Of a DNA stretch of 64,000 bases, positions 42,507-50,450 are shown piece by piece. The position numbers were made by a program, and so were the translations under genes. Under the pieces are notes generated by a model. It ran no database searches and was not told the origin of the DNA. It saw only the letters and a program-made list of their open reading frames with translations. Each line of letters begins with the position of its first letter. Position 1 is the first letter of the stretch. This stretch comes from Pseudomonas oligotrophica (GTDB taxonomy: Bacteria > Pseudomonadota > Gammaproteobacteria > Pseudomonadales > Pseudomonadaceae): positions 186,001-250,000 of the forward strand of contig NZ_JAKJRU010000002.1 of the NCBI RefSeq assembly GCF_021726475.1. Reading direction: 5' to 3'.

Positions 42507-43757
42507 ATGGACAGCACGGCCCTGATACCCGTCCAGTACGGACTCGATACCTTCTACTTCGTCATCTGCGGCGCCCTGGTCATGTGGATGGCCGCCGGCT
42601 TCGCCATGCTGGAATCCGGCCTGGTGCGGGCGAAGAACACCGCCGAGATCCTGACCAAGAACATCGTGCTCTATGCGGTGGCCTCGATCATGTACATGCT
42701 GGTCGGCTACTACCTGATGTACTCGAGCCCCGAAGGCGGCATCCTGCCGAGCCTGGGCCTGCTGATCGGCGACGAGCACGCCGTCGAGCTGGTCGCCGCT
42801 GGCGGCGAGGACGCGCCCTACTACTCGGCGCGCGCCGACTTCTTCTTCCAGGTGGTGTTCGCCGCGACCTGCATGTCGGTGGTCTCCGGCGCGGTGGCCG
42901 AGCGCATGAAGCTGTGGGCCTTCATCGCCTTCGCGGTGGTGATGACCGGCTTCATCTACCCGATCCAGGGCTTCTGGAAGTGGGGCGGCGGCTTCCTCGA
43001 CGCAGCCGGCTTCCTCGATTTCGCCGGCTCCGGCCTGGTGCACCTGGCCGGCGCCACCGCCGCCCTGGCCGGTGTCCTGCTGCTCGGTCCGCGCAAGGGC
43101 AAGTACGGCCCCAACGGCCAGATCAACGCCATCCCCGGCGCCAACCTGCCGCTGGCGACCCTCGGCGCCTTCATCCTGTGGATGGGCTGGTTCGGCTTCA
43201 ACGGCGGCTCGCAGCTGAAGATGAGCACCATCGAGGACGCCAATGCGGTGGCCCAGGTGTTCAGCAACACCAACATGGCCGCGGCCGGCGGCCTGGTCGC
43301 CGCGCTGATCACCGCGCGCCTGCTGTTCGGCAAGTCCGACCTGACCATGGTGCTCAACGGTGCCCTGGCCGGCCTGGTGGCGATCACCGCCGAGCCGCTG
43401 ACCCCCAGCGTGCTGCAGGCGACCCTGATCGGCGCGGTGGGCGGCGTGCTGGTGGTGTTCAGCATCCTCGCCCTGGACAAGCTGCGCATCGACGACCCGG
43501 TCGGCGCCATCTCGGTGCACGGCGTGGCCGGCATCTGGGGCCTGCTGGCGGTGCCGCTGACCAATGCCGACGGCAGCTTCGTGGCCCAGCTGCTGGGCGT
43601 GGCCTCGATCTTCGTCTGGGTGTTCGTCGCCAGCCTGGCGGTGTGGGGCATCCTCAAGGCGGTCATCGGTCTGCGTGTCAGCGAGGAAGAGGAGTACGAA
43701 GGGGTGGACGTGGTCGAATGCGGCCTGGAAGCCTACCCGGAGTTCACCAATCGCTGA
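42507..43757 (+). CDS. Ammonium transporter, second copy
   Basis: Second Amt protein of 416 residues, not a recent duplicate: it lacks a clear signal peptide, has FAMLESGLVRAKNTAEILTKN (given in part), an extra loop around PSLGLLIGDEHAVELVAAGGED, pore motifs GLVHLAGATAALAG (His at the first site) and AISVHGVAGIWGLL (second His), and ends SEEEEYEGVDVVECGLEAYPEFTNR (given in part). This is the other Amt subtype found beside glnK in some pseudomonads. I start at the ATG at 42507 (AGAGGTG upstream); GTG at 42501 is possible. It ends 20 bases before a terminator. Confidence 0.92.
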   Translation: MDSTALIPVQYGLDTFYFVICGALVMWMAAGFAMLESGLVRAKNTAEILTKNIVLYAVASIMYMLVGYYLMYSSPEGGILPSLGLLIGDEHAVELVAAGGEDAPYYSARADFFFQVVFAATCMSVVSGAVAERMKLWAFIAFAVVMTGFIYPIQGFWKWGGGFLDAAGFLDFAGSGLVHLAGATAALAGVLLLGPRKGKYGPNGQINAIPGANLPLATLGAFILWMGWFGFNGGSQLKMSTIEDANAVAQVFSNTNMAAAGGLVAALITARLLFGKSDLTMVLNGALAGLVAITAEPLTPSVLQATLIGAVGGVLVVFSILALDKLRIDDPVGAISVHGVAGIWGLLAVPLTNADGSFVAQLLGVASIFVWVFVASLAVWGILKAVIGLRVSEEEEYEGVDVVECGLEAYPEFTNR

Positions 43758-43776
43758 GCCGTTCGAAGGCTCTGCC

Positions 43777-43806
43777 AAGGGCGCCTGCGGGCGCCCTTTG
43801 CTTTTT
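43777..43806 (+). terminator. Intrinsic terminator after glnK-amtB-amtB
   Basis: Stem AAGGGCGCC/GGCGCCCTT with a TGCG loop, followed by TTGCTTTTTC. Confidence 0.9.
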
Positions 43807-43854
43807 CTGCGGCCACGCTAGAATGCGCGCCATTGGACGGCGAGCATCACCATC

Positions 43855-44280
43855 ATGTGGCACCAGACCCTGATCACGCTGCGTCCGCGGCCGCGCGGTT
43901 TCCACCTGGTCACCGACGAAGTGCTCGCGGCCCTGCCGGAACTGCAAAGTTGCCGTATCGGTCTGTTACACCTGTGGCTGCAGCACACCTCGGCCTCGCT
44001 GACGGTGAACGAGAATGCCGACCCGGCGGTGCGGCGCGACTTCGAGCGCTTCTTCAACCGGCTGGTGCCGCAGGGCGAGCCCGGTTACGAGCACGACTAC
44101 GAAGGCCCTGACGACCTGCCGGCGCATTTCAAGGCCAGCCTGCTGGGTTGCCAGCTGAGCCTGCCGGTCAGCCAGGGTTGCCTGGCGCTCGGCAGCTGGC
44201 AGGGTATCTACCTGGGCGAGCACCGCGACCAGGGCGGGGCGCGCCGGCTGCTGGCGACGCTGCACGCAGCCGATAGTTGA
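43855..44280 (+). CDS. YjbQ family protein (secondary thiamine-phosphate synthase type)
   Basis: UPF0047/YjbQ protein of 141 residues. E. coli YjbQ has weak thiamine-phosphate synthase activity, but the natural role is open. The family motifs are [28 protein letters not shown] (in parts) with conserved His, Glu and Asn, [15 protein letters not shown], and the C-terminal GTWQGI-like [15 protein letters not shown] metal site formed by His and Glu is likely. It stands between the amt genes and sutA on the plus strand. Confidence 0.88.
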   Translation: MWHQTLITLRPRPRGFHLVTDEVLAALPELQSCRIGLLHLWLQHTSASLTVNENADPAVRRDFERFFNRLVPQGEPGYEHDYEGPDDLPAHFKASLLGCQLSLPVSQGCLALGSWQGIYLGEHRDQGGARRLLATLHAADS

Positions 44281-44355
44281 TTTTTGCTCCAGCCAGCGGA
44301 CAAATTCCGCTGCTGGGCTATATATGTACCGCGTTGGCAAGCCATGAGGTTGAAC

Positions 44356-44685
44356 ATGAGCGACGAAGAACTCGAACAAGAAGACCTGGACGTAGGCGAC
44401 GAGGAGGACGGGGAGGAGCTGGAGGCCGCCGACGAGGGCGACAACAGCCTCGACGAGGAAGGCACCGACAGCGAGCGGGCCAGCACCACCAAGAAGGCCA
44501 AGGCCAAGGCGGCCGAGCCCGAGGAGCTGCCCAGCATGGAGGCCAAGCAGCGCGAGCGCGAAGCCCTGGCGCGGGCCATGGAGGAATTCCTCGCGCGCGG
44601 CGGCCAGGTCCAGGAGGTCGAGCCCAATGTGGTTGCCGACCCGCCGAAGAAGCCGGACAGCAAGTACGGCAGCCGGCCCATCTGA
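44356..44685 (+). CDS. sutA: Transcriptional regulator SutA
   Basis: RNA-polymerase-binding protein described in P. aeruginosa as raising transcription of ribosomal and other genes during slow growth. The 109-residue product has an intrinsically disordered, very acidic N-terminus (MSDEELEQEDLDVGDEEDGE), a basic patch (KKAKAKA) and the conserved helix MEAKQREREALARAMEEFLARGG followed by the invariant tail VVADPPKKPDSKYGSRPI (both given for key residues). The ATG at 44356 follows GAGGT; upstream in-frame codons lack similarity. It is followed by a terminator. Confidence 0.92.
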   Translation: MSDEELEQEDLDVGDEEDGEELEAADEGDNSLDEEGTDSERASTTKKAKAKAAEPEELPSMEAKQREREALARAMEEFLARGGQVQEVEPNVVADPPKKPDSKYGSRPI

Positions 44686-44702
44686 GCCGGTGCGATACAA
44701 CG

Positions 44703-44732
44703 GAGCCCGCCTGATGCGGGCTCTGTCGTTTC
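44703..44732 (+). terminator. Intrinsic terminator after sutA
   Basis: Stem GAGCCCGC/GCGGGCTC with a CTGAT loop, followed by TGTCGTTTCT, just beyond the sutA stop and before the convergent HAD gene end. Confidence 0.75.
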
Positions 44733-44742
44733 TAGCGGCGGC

Positions 44743-45447
44743 TCAGCCCTGGCGCTGCCAGCCCAGCAGCAGCCGCGGCAGCTCGCCGAGGTCGTGCACC
44801 TCGGCATCCGGCTGGCCGGCGTGCTGCCAGGTCAGGCGTGCGGGGTTGTACCAGATCGCCCGCAGCCCGGCCTGCTGGGCGCCGAAGATGTCGTCCTCGT
44901 GATGGTCGCCGACATGCACCGCCTGCCCGGCGGGCACCTCGGCCAGGCGCAGCGCTTCGCGGAAGGGCTGCGGGTCGGGCTTGCCGACGCCCAGGTCCTC
45001 GGCGCAGAGGGCGAAGCGGAAATAGTCGGCCAGGCCCAGGCGGCGCACGTCGGCGTTGCCGTTGGTGATCACCCCGAGGATGTAGTGGTTGGCCAGCCAC
45101 TCGAGGGTCGGCAGCACCTGCGGCTCCAGCTCGATGGCATGGCGGGCATCGAGGAAGACGCGGAAGCCTTCCTCGGCCAGGGCGTGGGCCTCGGCGTCCG
45201 GATAGCCGGCATCGTTCAGTGCGTGGAAGAGGATGCGCCGGCGCAGCTCGCTGATCCGGTGGCGCAGCCCCGGCTCCTGCTCGACCAGCATGCGGCGGAT
45301 CGCACCCAGCGCCTCGATGGGGAAATCGCCCAGCCGCGGCGCGTTGCCCGCCAGCCAGTCGCGTAGCGCCGTCTCCGCGCCCTGGATGATCGGCGCGGCC
45401 TGCCAGAGGGTGTCGTCGAGGTCGAAGGTGATCAGGCGGATGCTCAT
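44743..45447 (-). CDS. HAD-superfamily hydrolase (YigB-like)
   Basis: Haloacid-dehalogenase-fold phosphatase of 234 residues, close to YigB, an FMN/5-amino-6-ribitylamino-uracil-5'-phosphate phosphatase in E. coli. Motif I is FDLDDTLW (Asp9, Asp11), motif II ITNG (in [11 protein letters not shown]), motif III Lys in GVGKPDP, and motif [10 protein letters not shown]. All catalytic positions are present. Its start overlaps the xerC stop by four bases, so it is the last gene of the lysA-dapF-DUF484-xerC operon. The substrate is inferred from the family. Confidence 0.88.
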   Translation of the reverse strand: MSIRLITFDLDDTLWQAAPIIQGAETALRDWLAGNAPRLGDFPIEALGAIRRMLVEQEPGLRHRISELRRRILFHALNDAGYPDAEAHALAEEGFRVFLDARHAIELEPQVLPTLEWLANHYILGVITNGNADVRRLGLADYFRFALCAEDLGVGKPDPQPFREALRLAEVPAGQAVHVGDHHEDDIFGAQQAGLRAIWYNPARLTWQHAGQPDAEVHDLGELPRLLLGWQRQG

Positions 45448-46349
45448 GTTTCGCTGTCCTGCTTGCGCTTGGCGCGCGGGTGGGCCTGGTCATAGACCTT
45501 GGCCAGGTGCTGGAAATCCAGGTGCGTGTAGATCTGTGTGGTACCGATGTCGGCATGGCCGAGCAGCTCCTGCACCGCGCGCAGGTCCTGGGACGATTCC
45601 AGCAGATGGCTGGCGAAGCTGTGTCGCAGCATGTGTGGATGCAGGTGCTGGCCGAGCTCGCGCACGCCCGCCTCGCGGACCCGCAGCTGCACCGCGCGCT
45701 GGCCGAGCCGGCGCCCCTGGCGGCCGACGAACACCGCGCCGTCCTGCGGCCCGGCCAGCGCCCGCAGCGGCAGCCAGGCCTGCAGCGCCTCGCGCGCCTT
45801 GCGCCCGACCGGCAGCTCGCGGGCCTTGTTGCCCTTGCCGGTGACGCGCACCAGCCCGGCGGCCAGGTCGAGCTGGTCGAGGTCGAGGCCGACCAGTTCG
45901 GAGAGGCGCAGGCCGGAGGAATAGAAGAGCTCGAGCAGGGCCTGGTCGCGGCGGGCGATGAAGTCGTCCTCGACGCCGCCGTCGAGCAGCTGCATGGCGC
46001 GGTCAGTGTCCAGCAGCCGCGGCAGGCGGCGCTCGCCCTTGGGCGCCGAGAGGCCGCTGGCCGGGTCGTGCTCGCAGAGCCCTTCGTCGTTGAGGAAGCG
46101 ATAGAAGCCGCGTACCGAGGACAGCAGGCGGGCCAGGCTGCGACTGGCCTGGCCATGGCGATGCAGCTCGGCGATCAGCTGGCGCAGGTGACGGCCCTGC
46201 AGCGCGCCCCAGCCGTCGATCCCTTCGCGCTGGCAGAAGGCGAGCAGCTTGCCCAGGTCGCGGCGATAGGCGTCCAGCGAATGGGCCGACAGCTGGCGCA
46301 CGCTGCGCAGCTGGTCGAGGTAGGCATCGAGGGTCGCTTCAAGCTGCAT
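45444..46349 (-). CDS. xerC: Tyrosine recombinase XerC
   Basis: Site-specific recombinase that with XerD resolves chromosome dimers at dif. The 301-residue protein has the N-terminal SAM-like DNA-binding part (about 1-90) and a catalytic domain with Arg148 (SGLRLSE), Lys172 (GKGNK), His239 and Arg242 (HMLRH), His265 (LGHADI) and nucleophile Tyr274 (TQIYTH). This is the core xerC next to dapF, not an integrase of a mobile element. The start follows family length; frame openness upstream is GC-driven. Confidence 0.95.
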   Translation of the reverse strand: MQLEATLDAYLDQLRSVRQLSAHSLDAYRRDLGKLLAFCQREGIDGWGALQGRHLRQLIAELHRHGQASRSLARLLSSVRGFYRFLNDEGLCEHDPASGLSAPKGERRLPRLLDTDRAMQLLDGGVEDDFIARRDQALLELFYSSGLRLSELVGLDLDQLDLAAGLVRVTGKGNKARELPVGRKAREALQAWLPLRALAGPQDGAVFVGRQGRRLGQRAVQLRVREAGVRELGQHLHPHMLRHSFASHLLESSQDLRAVQELLGHADIGTTQIYTHLDFQHLAKVYDQAHPRAKRKQDSET

Positions 46350-46437
46350 GCGGCACGCTCCGGGTAGAGGCTTCGATCGCGGCGCGCGGCGGTCGTCTGC
46401 AACTGGCCGGGCGGCCGTGGCGTTGCGCCTGGCGGCT

Positions 46438-47136
46438 TCAGCGCACCGAGCGCAGCGGCACGGCGAAGCGCGGCAGTACGCGCACCAGCACCTCGGCGAC
46501 ATAGCCGAGGAACAGCGTGCCCAGCGAGCTCTTGTAGTGCTGCGGGTCGGGGCTGCCGATGGCCAGCACGCCGAGCTGGTGGTTGAGCGAGACCATCGCT
46601 GCGGAACCGACCCCGCTGGCTTCCTGCTCGCCGAACAGGAAGGCCAGCTCATGCGGGCGCAGCACGCCGCAGACCGTCTTGCCGCCGGCCAGCAGGCCGC
46701 CGATGGCCTGGTGCGCCTCGGCGGCGGTGACGCAGCGGCCGACCGGCAGGGCGTTGTCGCTGAACAGGATCAGGGCCACGTGGGGCACCTGGAATTCGTG
46801 GCGCAGGCTGTCCTCGACCGCGCCGACCACCGTTTCCAGGCTGTCGGCATCCAGCAGGTCGAGCACCAGGCGGCGGGTCTTGTCGAACAGCCGATCATTG
46901 TCGCGGGCCACGTCCATCAGCTGCGACAGGCGATGGCGCATCTCGATGTTGCGCTCGCGCAGCAGCTTGACCTGGCGCTCGACCAGCGAGACCGCGGCGC
47001 CCGGCTGGTGCGGCAGGCGCAGTTCGGCGAGCAGTTCGTCGTGATCGACGAAGAATTCCGGATGGGCGCGCAGGTAGGCAGCCACCGCCTCGGCATCGGG
47101 CAGCGGCGCCGCGGGCGCGGTGGTCTGTTCGGTCAT
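46438..47136 (-). CDS. DUF484 family protein
   Basis: GAF-like protein of 232 residues, function unknown, always found between dapF and xerC in gammaproteobacteria. The N-terminal [19 protein letters not shown] motif, the [13 protein letters not shown] coiled coil and [20 protein letters not shown] precede a GAF-type domain ending with the conserved [14 protein letters not shown]. Its start overlaps the dapF stop by four bases (ATGA-type). Confidence 0.92.
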   Translation of the reverse strand: MTEQTTAPAAPLPDAEAVAAYLRAHPEFFVDHDELLAELRLPHQPGAAVSLVERQVKLLRERNIEMRHRLSQLMDVARDNDRLFDKTRRLVLDLLDADSLETVVGAVEDSLRHEFQVPHVALILFSDNALPVGRCVTAAEAHQAIGGLLAGGKTVCGVLRPHELAFLFGEQEASGVGSAAMVSLNHQLGVLAIGSPDPQHYKSSLGTLFLGYVAEVLVRVLPRFAVPLRSVR

Positions 47137-47963
47137 AGGCGGACCTGTCCTTCGTAAACGCGAACGGCGGGGCCGGTCATCATAACCGGCTGGCCGGGGC
47201 CGGCCCATTCAATGGACAGACGGCCGCCGGGCAGGTCGATCTGCACCGGCGAATCCATCCAGCCCTGGCCGATGGCGGCGACCGCCGCGGCGCAGGCGCC
47301 GGTGCCGCAGGCCTGGGTCTCGCCGGCGCCGCGTTCCCAGACGCGCAGCCGCGCGTGCTGGCGGTCGACGACCTGGAGGAAGCCCACGTTGACCCGCTGC
47401 GGGAAGCGCGGGTGATGCTCGATCCGCGGTCCCAGATCATGTACCGGGGCGCTGTCGACGTTGTCGACGCGCAGCACGGCATGCGGGTTGCCCATGGACA
47501 CGGCGGCCAGCTCGACCTGGCGCCCGTCCACCTGCAGCGGGTAGCTCAGCGCCTGGGCCTCGGCCTGGAACGGGATGTCGACCGGCTCCAGCCGCGGCGG
47601 GCCCATGTCGACGCGAACCTGGCCGTCGGAGCGCACCTGCAGCTCGATGATGCCGCTCTTGGTCTCGACGCGAATCCGCCGCTTGAGGGTCAGGCGCTTG
47701 TCCAGCACGAAGCGCGCGAAGCAGCGCGCACCGTTGCCGCATTGCTCCACTTCCGAACCATCGGAATTGAAGATGCGGTAGCGGAAGTCCACGTCCGGGT
47801 TGCTCGGCGGCTCGACGATCAGCAGCTGGTCGAAGCCGATGCCGGTGTGGCGATCGCCCCACTGCCGGGCGTGCTTGGGCTGGATGTGGGCGTGCTGGCT
47901 GACCAGGTCGATGACCATGAAGTCGTTGCCCAGCCCGTGCATCTTGGTGAAGCGCAGCAGCAT
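47133..47963 (-). CDS. dapF: Diaminopimelate epimerase
   Basis: Converts LL- to meso-diaminopimelate for lysine and peptidoglycan synthesis. The 276-residue protein starts [19 protein letters not shown], with one catalytic Cys at 75 (EQCGNGARC) and the other in the QACGTGACA motif near residue 220, plus [14 protein letters not shown]. Length is standard. The gene begins 10 bases after lysA ends, on the same strand, and overlaps DUF484. Confidence 0.96.
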   Translation of the reverse strand: MLLRFTKMHGLGNDFMVIDLVSQHAHIQPKHARQWGDRHTGIGFDQLLIVEPPSNPDVDFRYRIFNSDGSEVEQCGNGARCFARFVLDKRLTLKRRIRVETKSGIIELQVRSDGQVRVDMGPPRLEPVDIPFQAEAQALSYPLQVDGRQVELAAVSMGNPHAVLRVDNVDSAPVHDLGPRIEHHPRFPQRVNVGFLQVVDRQHARLRVWERGAGETQACGTGACAAAVAAIGQGWMDSPVQIDLPGGRLSIEWAGPGQPVMMTGPAVRVYEGQVRL

Positions 47964-47973
47964 CAGTCGGGCC

Positions 47974-49221
47974 TCAGGCAGGCAGCAGGCTTTCGCCGGC
48001 GTAGAGATCCTGCAGGGTCTCGCGGCGGCGCACCTCGAAGGCCTGGTCGCCATCGACCAGTACCTCGGCGGCGCGGCCGCGGGTGTTGTAGTTCGAGCTC
48101 ATGACGAAGCCGTAGGCGCCGGCCGAGCGCACCGCCAGCAGGTCGCCCTCGGCCAGGGCCAGCTCGCGGTCCTTGGCGAGGAAGTCGCCGGTCTCGCAGA
48201 TCGGCCCGACGATGTCGTAGCGCCGGCTGTCGCCTTCGTGCGGCTGCACCGGCACGACGTTCATCCAGGCCTGGTACAGCGCCGGCCGGATCAGGTCGTT
48301 CATCGCCGCATCGACGATGGCGAAATCCTTGTGCGTGGTGTGCTTGAGGTATTCGACGCGGGTCAGCAGCACCCCGGCGTTGGCGACGATGGAGCGGCCC
48401 GGCTCGAACACCAGGGTCAGCGTGCGGCCCTGCATGCGCTCGCGCACCGCGGCGATGTAGTCGCCGGCCAGCGGCGGCTGCTCGTCGCGATAGCGCACGC
48501 CGAGGCCGCCGCCCAGGTCCAGGTGGCGGATGGCGATGCCCTGCCCGGCCAGGTGGTCGACCAGGGTCAGCAGGCGGTCCAGCGCATCGAGGAACGGTGG
48601 CAGGCTGGTCAGCTGCGAGCCGATGTGGCAGTCCACGCCGACCACTTCCAGGTTCGGCAGCGCGGCGGCGCGGGCGTACACGGCCGGCGCCTGCTCGATG
48701 TCGATGCCGAACTTGTTTTCCTTGAGCCCGGTGGAAATGTAGGGGTGGGTCTGGGCGTCGACGTCCGGATTCACCCGCAGCGAGATGGCGGCGGTCTTGC
48801 CCAGTTCGGCGGCGACCTGCTGCAGGCGCTCGAGCTCCTCGGTGGACTCGACGTTGAAGCAGTGCACGCCGACTTCCAGCGCGCGGCGCATGTCGTCGCG
48901 GCTCTTGCCGACGCCGGAGTAGACGATCTTCTGCGGTTCGCCGCCGGCGGCCAGCACGCGCTCCAGCTCGCCGCGCGAGACGATGTCGAAGCCGGCGCCC
49001 AGGCGCGCCAGCACGTTCAGCACGCCGAGGTTGGAGTTCGCCTTGACCGCGAAGCAGACCAGGTGCGGCATGTCGCCGAGGGCGTCGGCATAGGCGCGAA
49101 ACTGCGCCTCGATGTGTGCGCGCGAGTAGACGTAGGTGGGGGTGCCGAAACGCTCGGCCAGCGCGGACAGTGCCACGCCCTCCGCGAACAGCTGACCGTC
49201 GCGGTACGAGAAGGCTTCCAT
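47974..49221 (-). CDS. lysA: Diaminopimelate decarboxylase
   Basis: PLP enzyme that makes L-lysine from meso-diaminopimelate. The 415-residue protein has the PLP lysine at Lys60 (CFAVKANSN), HIGSQ, the GGGLGVRY motif, [11 protein letters not shown], and the C-terminal CETGDF and [12 protein letters not shown] segments. It lies between the lptM-type lipoprotein gene and dapF, the typical arrangement, and is constitutively coupled here rather than divergent from a lysR gene. Confidence 0.96.
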   Translation of the reverse strand: MEAFSYRDGQLFAEGVALSALAERFGTPTYVYSRAHIEAQFRAYADALGDMPHLVCFAVKANSNLGVLNVLARLGAGFDIVSRGELERVLAAGGEPQKIVYSGVGKSRDDMRRALEVGVHCFNVESTEELERLQQVAAELGKTAAISLRVNPDVDAQTHPYISTGLKENKFGIDIEQAPAVYARAAALPNLEVVGVDCHIGSQLTSLPPFLDALDRLLTLVDHLAGQGIAIRHLDLGGGLGVRYRDEQPPLAGDYIAAVRERMQGRTLTLVFEPGRSIVANAGVLLTRVEYLKHTTHKDFAIVDAAMNDLIRPALYQAWMNVVPVQPHEGDSRRYDIVGPICETGDFLAKDRELALAEGDLLAVRSAGAYGFVMSSNYNTRGRAAEVLVDGDQAFEVRRRETLQDLYAGESLLPA

Positions 49222-49233
49222 GAGCTGCGTCCT

Positions 49234-49374
49234 TTAGAGTTCGAAACGGTCTTTGGAACGTTCTTTGACGGCCGCCTCGTCGTCCGGCAGGTACAACGGG
49301 CCCTTCTGGCCGCAGGCGCTGAGTGCCGAGGCCAGCACGGCCAGGGCGACGAGGGGAAGCAGCAAACGCTTCAT
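49234..49374 (-). CDS. lptM: Small outer-membrane lipoprotein LptM (LppL/YifL)
   Basis: 46-residue lipoprotein with signal [21 protein letters not shown], lipobox LSAC with Cys21, then the conserved [11 protein letters not shown]. In E. coli LptM assists assembly of the LptD LPS translocon. It lies 12 bases upstream of lysA, as in most gammaproteobacteria, and is too small to be called by length alone. Confidence 0.9.
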   Translation of the reverse strand: MKRLLLPLVALAVLASALSACGQKGPLYLPDDEAAVKERSKDRFEL

Positions 49375-49541
49375 GGGGCTGGAATCCTTGGAAAATCTAA
49401 TCGCCGGAGTATACCCAGCGCCCGGCGCATTGCCTATGCAAGGCACGCGGCCGGCCGCGCCTCGCTAGGGCGCGCGTCGGCTGCTAAGCTCGCCGCCAGT
49501 CCAACGCGGCCAGGTGCCGCACCACAGGAGGAAGCCCCCGC

Positions 49542-49874
49542 ATGAGCCTGAGCGAAGCCCGCTATCACGACCTGGTCGATGCCGCCCAGCAACGCATCGA
49601 GGATGCCTTCGATGACAGTGGCCTGGATGTCGATCTGGAGAATGCCGGCGGCGTGCTGACCGTGCGCTTTGCCAACGCCAGCCAGCTGATCGTCAGCCGC
49701 CAGCCGTCGATGCGCCAGCTCTGGGTCGCGGCACGCTCGGGCGGTTTTCATTTCGACTTCGACGAGGACGAGCAGGCCTGGCTGTGCGACAGCAGCGGCG
49801 AGCGCCTGGGCGAACTGCTGGAGCGGGCGACCCGCGAGCAGGGCGGCGAGGCGCTCGACTTCGACGAACTCTGA
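49542..49874 (+). CDS. cyaY: Frataxin homologue CyaY
   Basis: Iron-binding regulator of Fe-S cluster assembly, 110 residues. The first helix is acidic (DLVDAAQQRIEDAFDDSGLD) and the sheet contains GGVLTVRFANASQLIVSRQ and the conserved QLWVAARSGGFHFDF (given in part). It is divergent from lptM, as elsewhere in gammaproteobacteria, and is followed by a strong terminator. Confidence 0.94.
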   Translation: MSLSEARYHDLVDAAQQRIEDAFDDSGLDVDLENAGGVLTVRFANASQLIVSRQPSMRQLWVAARSGGFHFDFDEDEQAWLCDSSGERLGELLERATREQGGEALDFDEL

Positions 49875-49934
49875 GGGCCCGAGGGCAGCCCCTTGCTTAT
49901 TTGGGCGGCTGTGTTAGGGTCCGGTGCAGGTCAC

Positions 49935-49968
49935 AAAACCCCGCCTTCGGGCGGGGTTTTGCTTTTTT
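49935..49968 (+). terminator. Intrinsic terminator after cyaY
   Basis: AAAACCCCGCC/GGCGGGGTTTT with a TTCG loop, then GCTTTTTT; an 11-base-pair stem with a stable tetraloop and U-tract, between cyaY and rnk. Confidence 0.93.
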
Positions 49969-50001
49969 ACGACTTCGCCGAACAGGAGCAAACCGACGAT
50001 C

Positions 50002-50406
50002 ATGACCAGCGCACCGCCCATCATCCTCACCAAACTCGATCTCGAGCGGCTCGAGAAAATGCTCGATGGCCTGGACGACTACGGCCCGGCTGCCGAGGCG
50101 CTGGAGCAGGAACTGTCGCGGGCCCAGGTCGTGGAGCGCAGCGAGATGCCGGCCGGCGTGGTGACCATGAACTCGCGCGTGCATTGCCGCGAGGAAGGCA
50201 GCGGCAAGGACTACCACCTGACCCTGGTGTACCCGCACGATGCCGGCAAGGAAGGCACCGTGTCGGTCCTTGCGCCGGTCGGCACCGCGTTGCTGGGGAT
50301 GAGCGTCGGCCAACACATCGACTGGCCGACCCCGGGAGGCAAGGTGCTGCAACTGACCCTGCTGGCGGTCGAGTACCAGCCCGAAGCCGCCGGCGATCCG
50401 TTCTGA
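50002..50406 (+). CDS. rnk: Nucleoside diphosphate kinase regulator Rnk
   Basis: GreA-fold protein of 134 residues. In P. aeruginosa Rnk influences Ndk levels and alginate, and it binds RNA polymerase in E. coli. Visible features are a short N-terminal coiled coil (LTKLDLERLEKMLDGL) and a C-terminal GreA/B-type domain (VVTMNSRVHCRE, TLVYPHDAG, VSVLAPVGTALLGMSVGQ in part, then IDWPTPGG). The ATG at 50002 follows AGGAG. It converges with cyaA. Confidence 0.92.
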   Translation: MTSAPPIILTKLDLERLEKMLDGLDDYGPAAEALEQELSRAQVVERSEMPAGVVTMNSRVHCREEGSGKDYHLTLVYPHDAGKEGTVSVLAPVGTALLGMSVGQHIDWPTPGGKVLQLTLLAVEYQPEAAGDPF

Positions 50407-50450
50407 TCGCGGCCCGTCGCTCCCTCGGGCAGGGTCGCCACCGGCGCGCG

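Noticed and set aside
44284-44355. Longer SutA starting at 44284
   Set aside because: The extra residues are not like SutA, and the ATG at 44356 has its own GAGGT and gives the conserved MSDEELEQE-type start.
45444-46349. Tyrosine recombinase as a sign of an integrated element
   Set aside because: It is the housekeeping xerC in its conserved operon with dapF and DUF484; no attachment-site repeats or phage genes are nearby.
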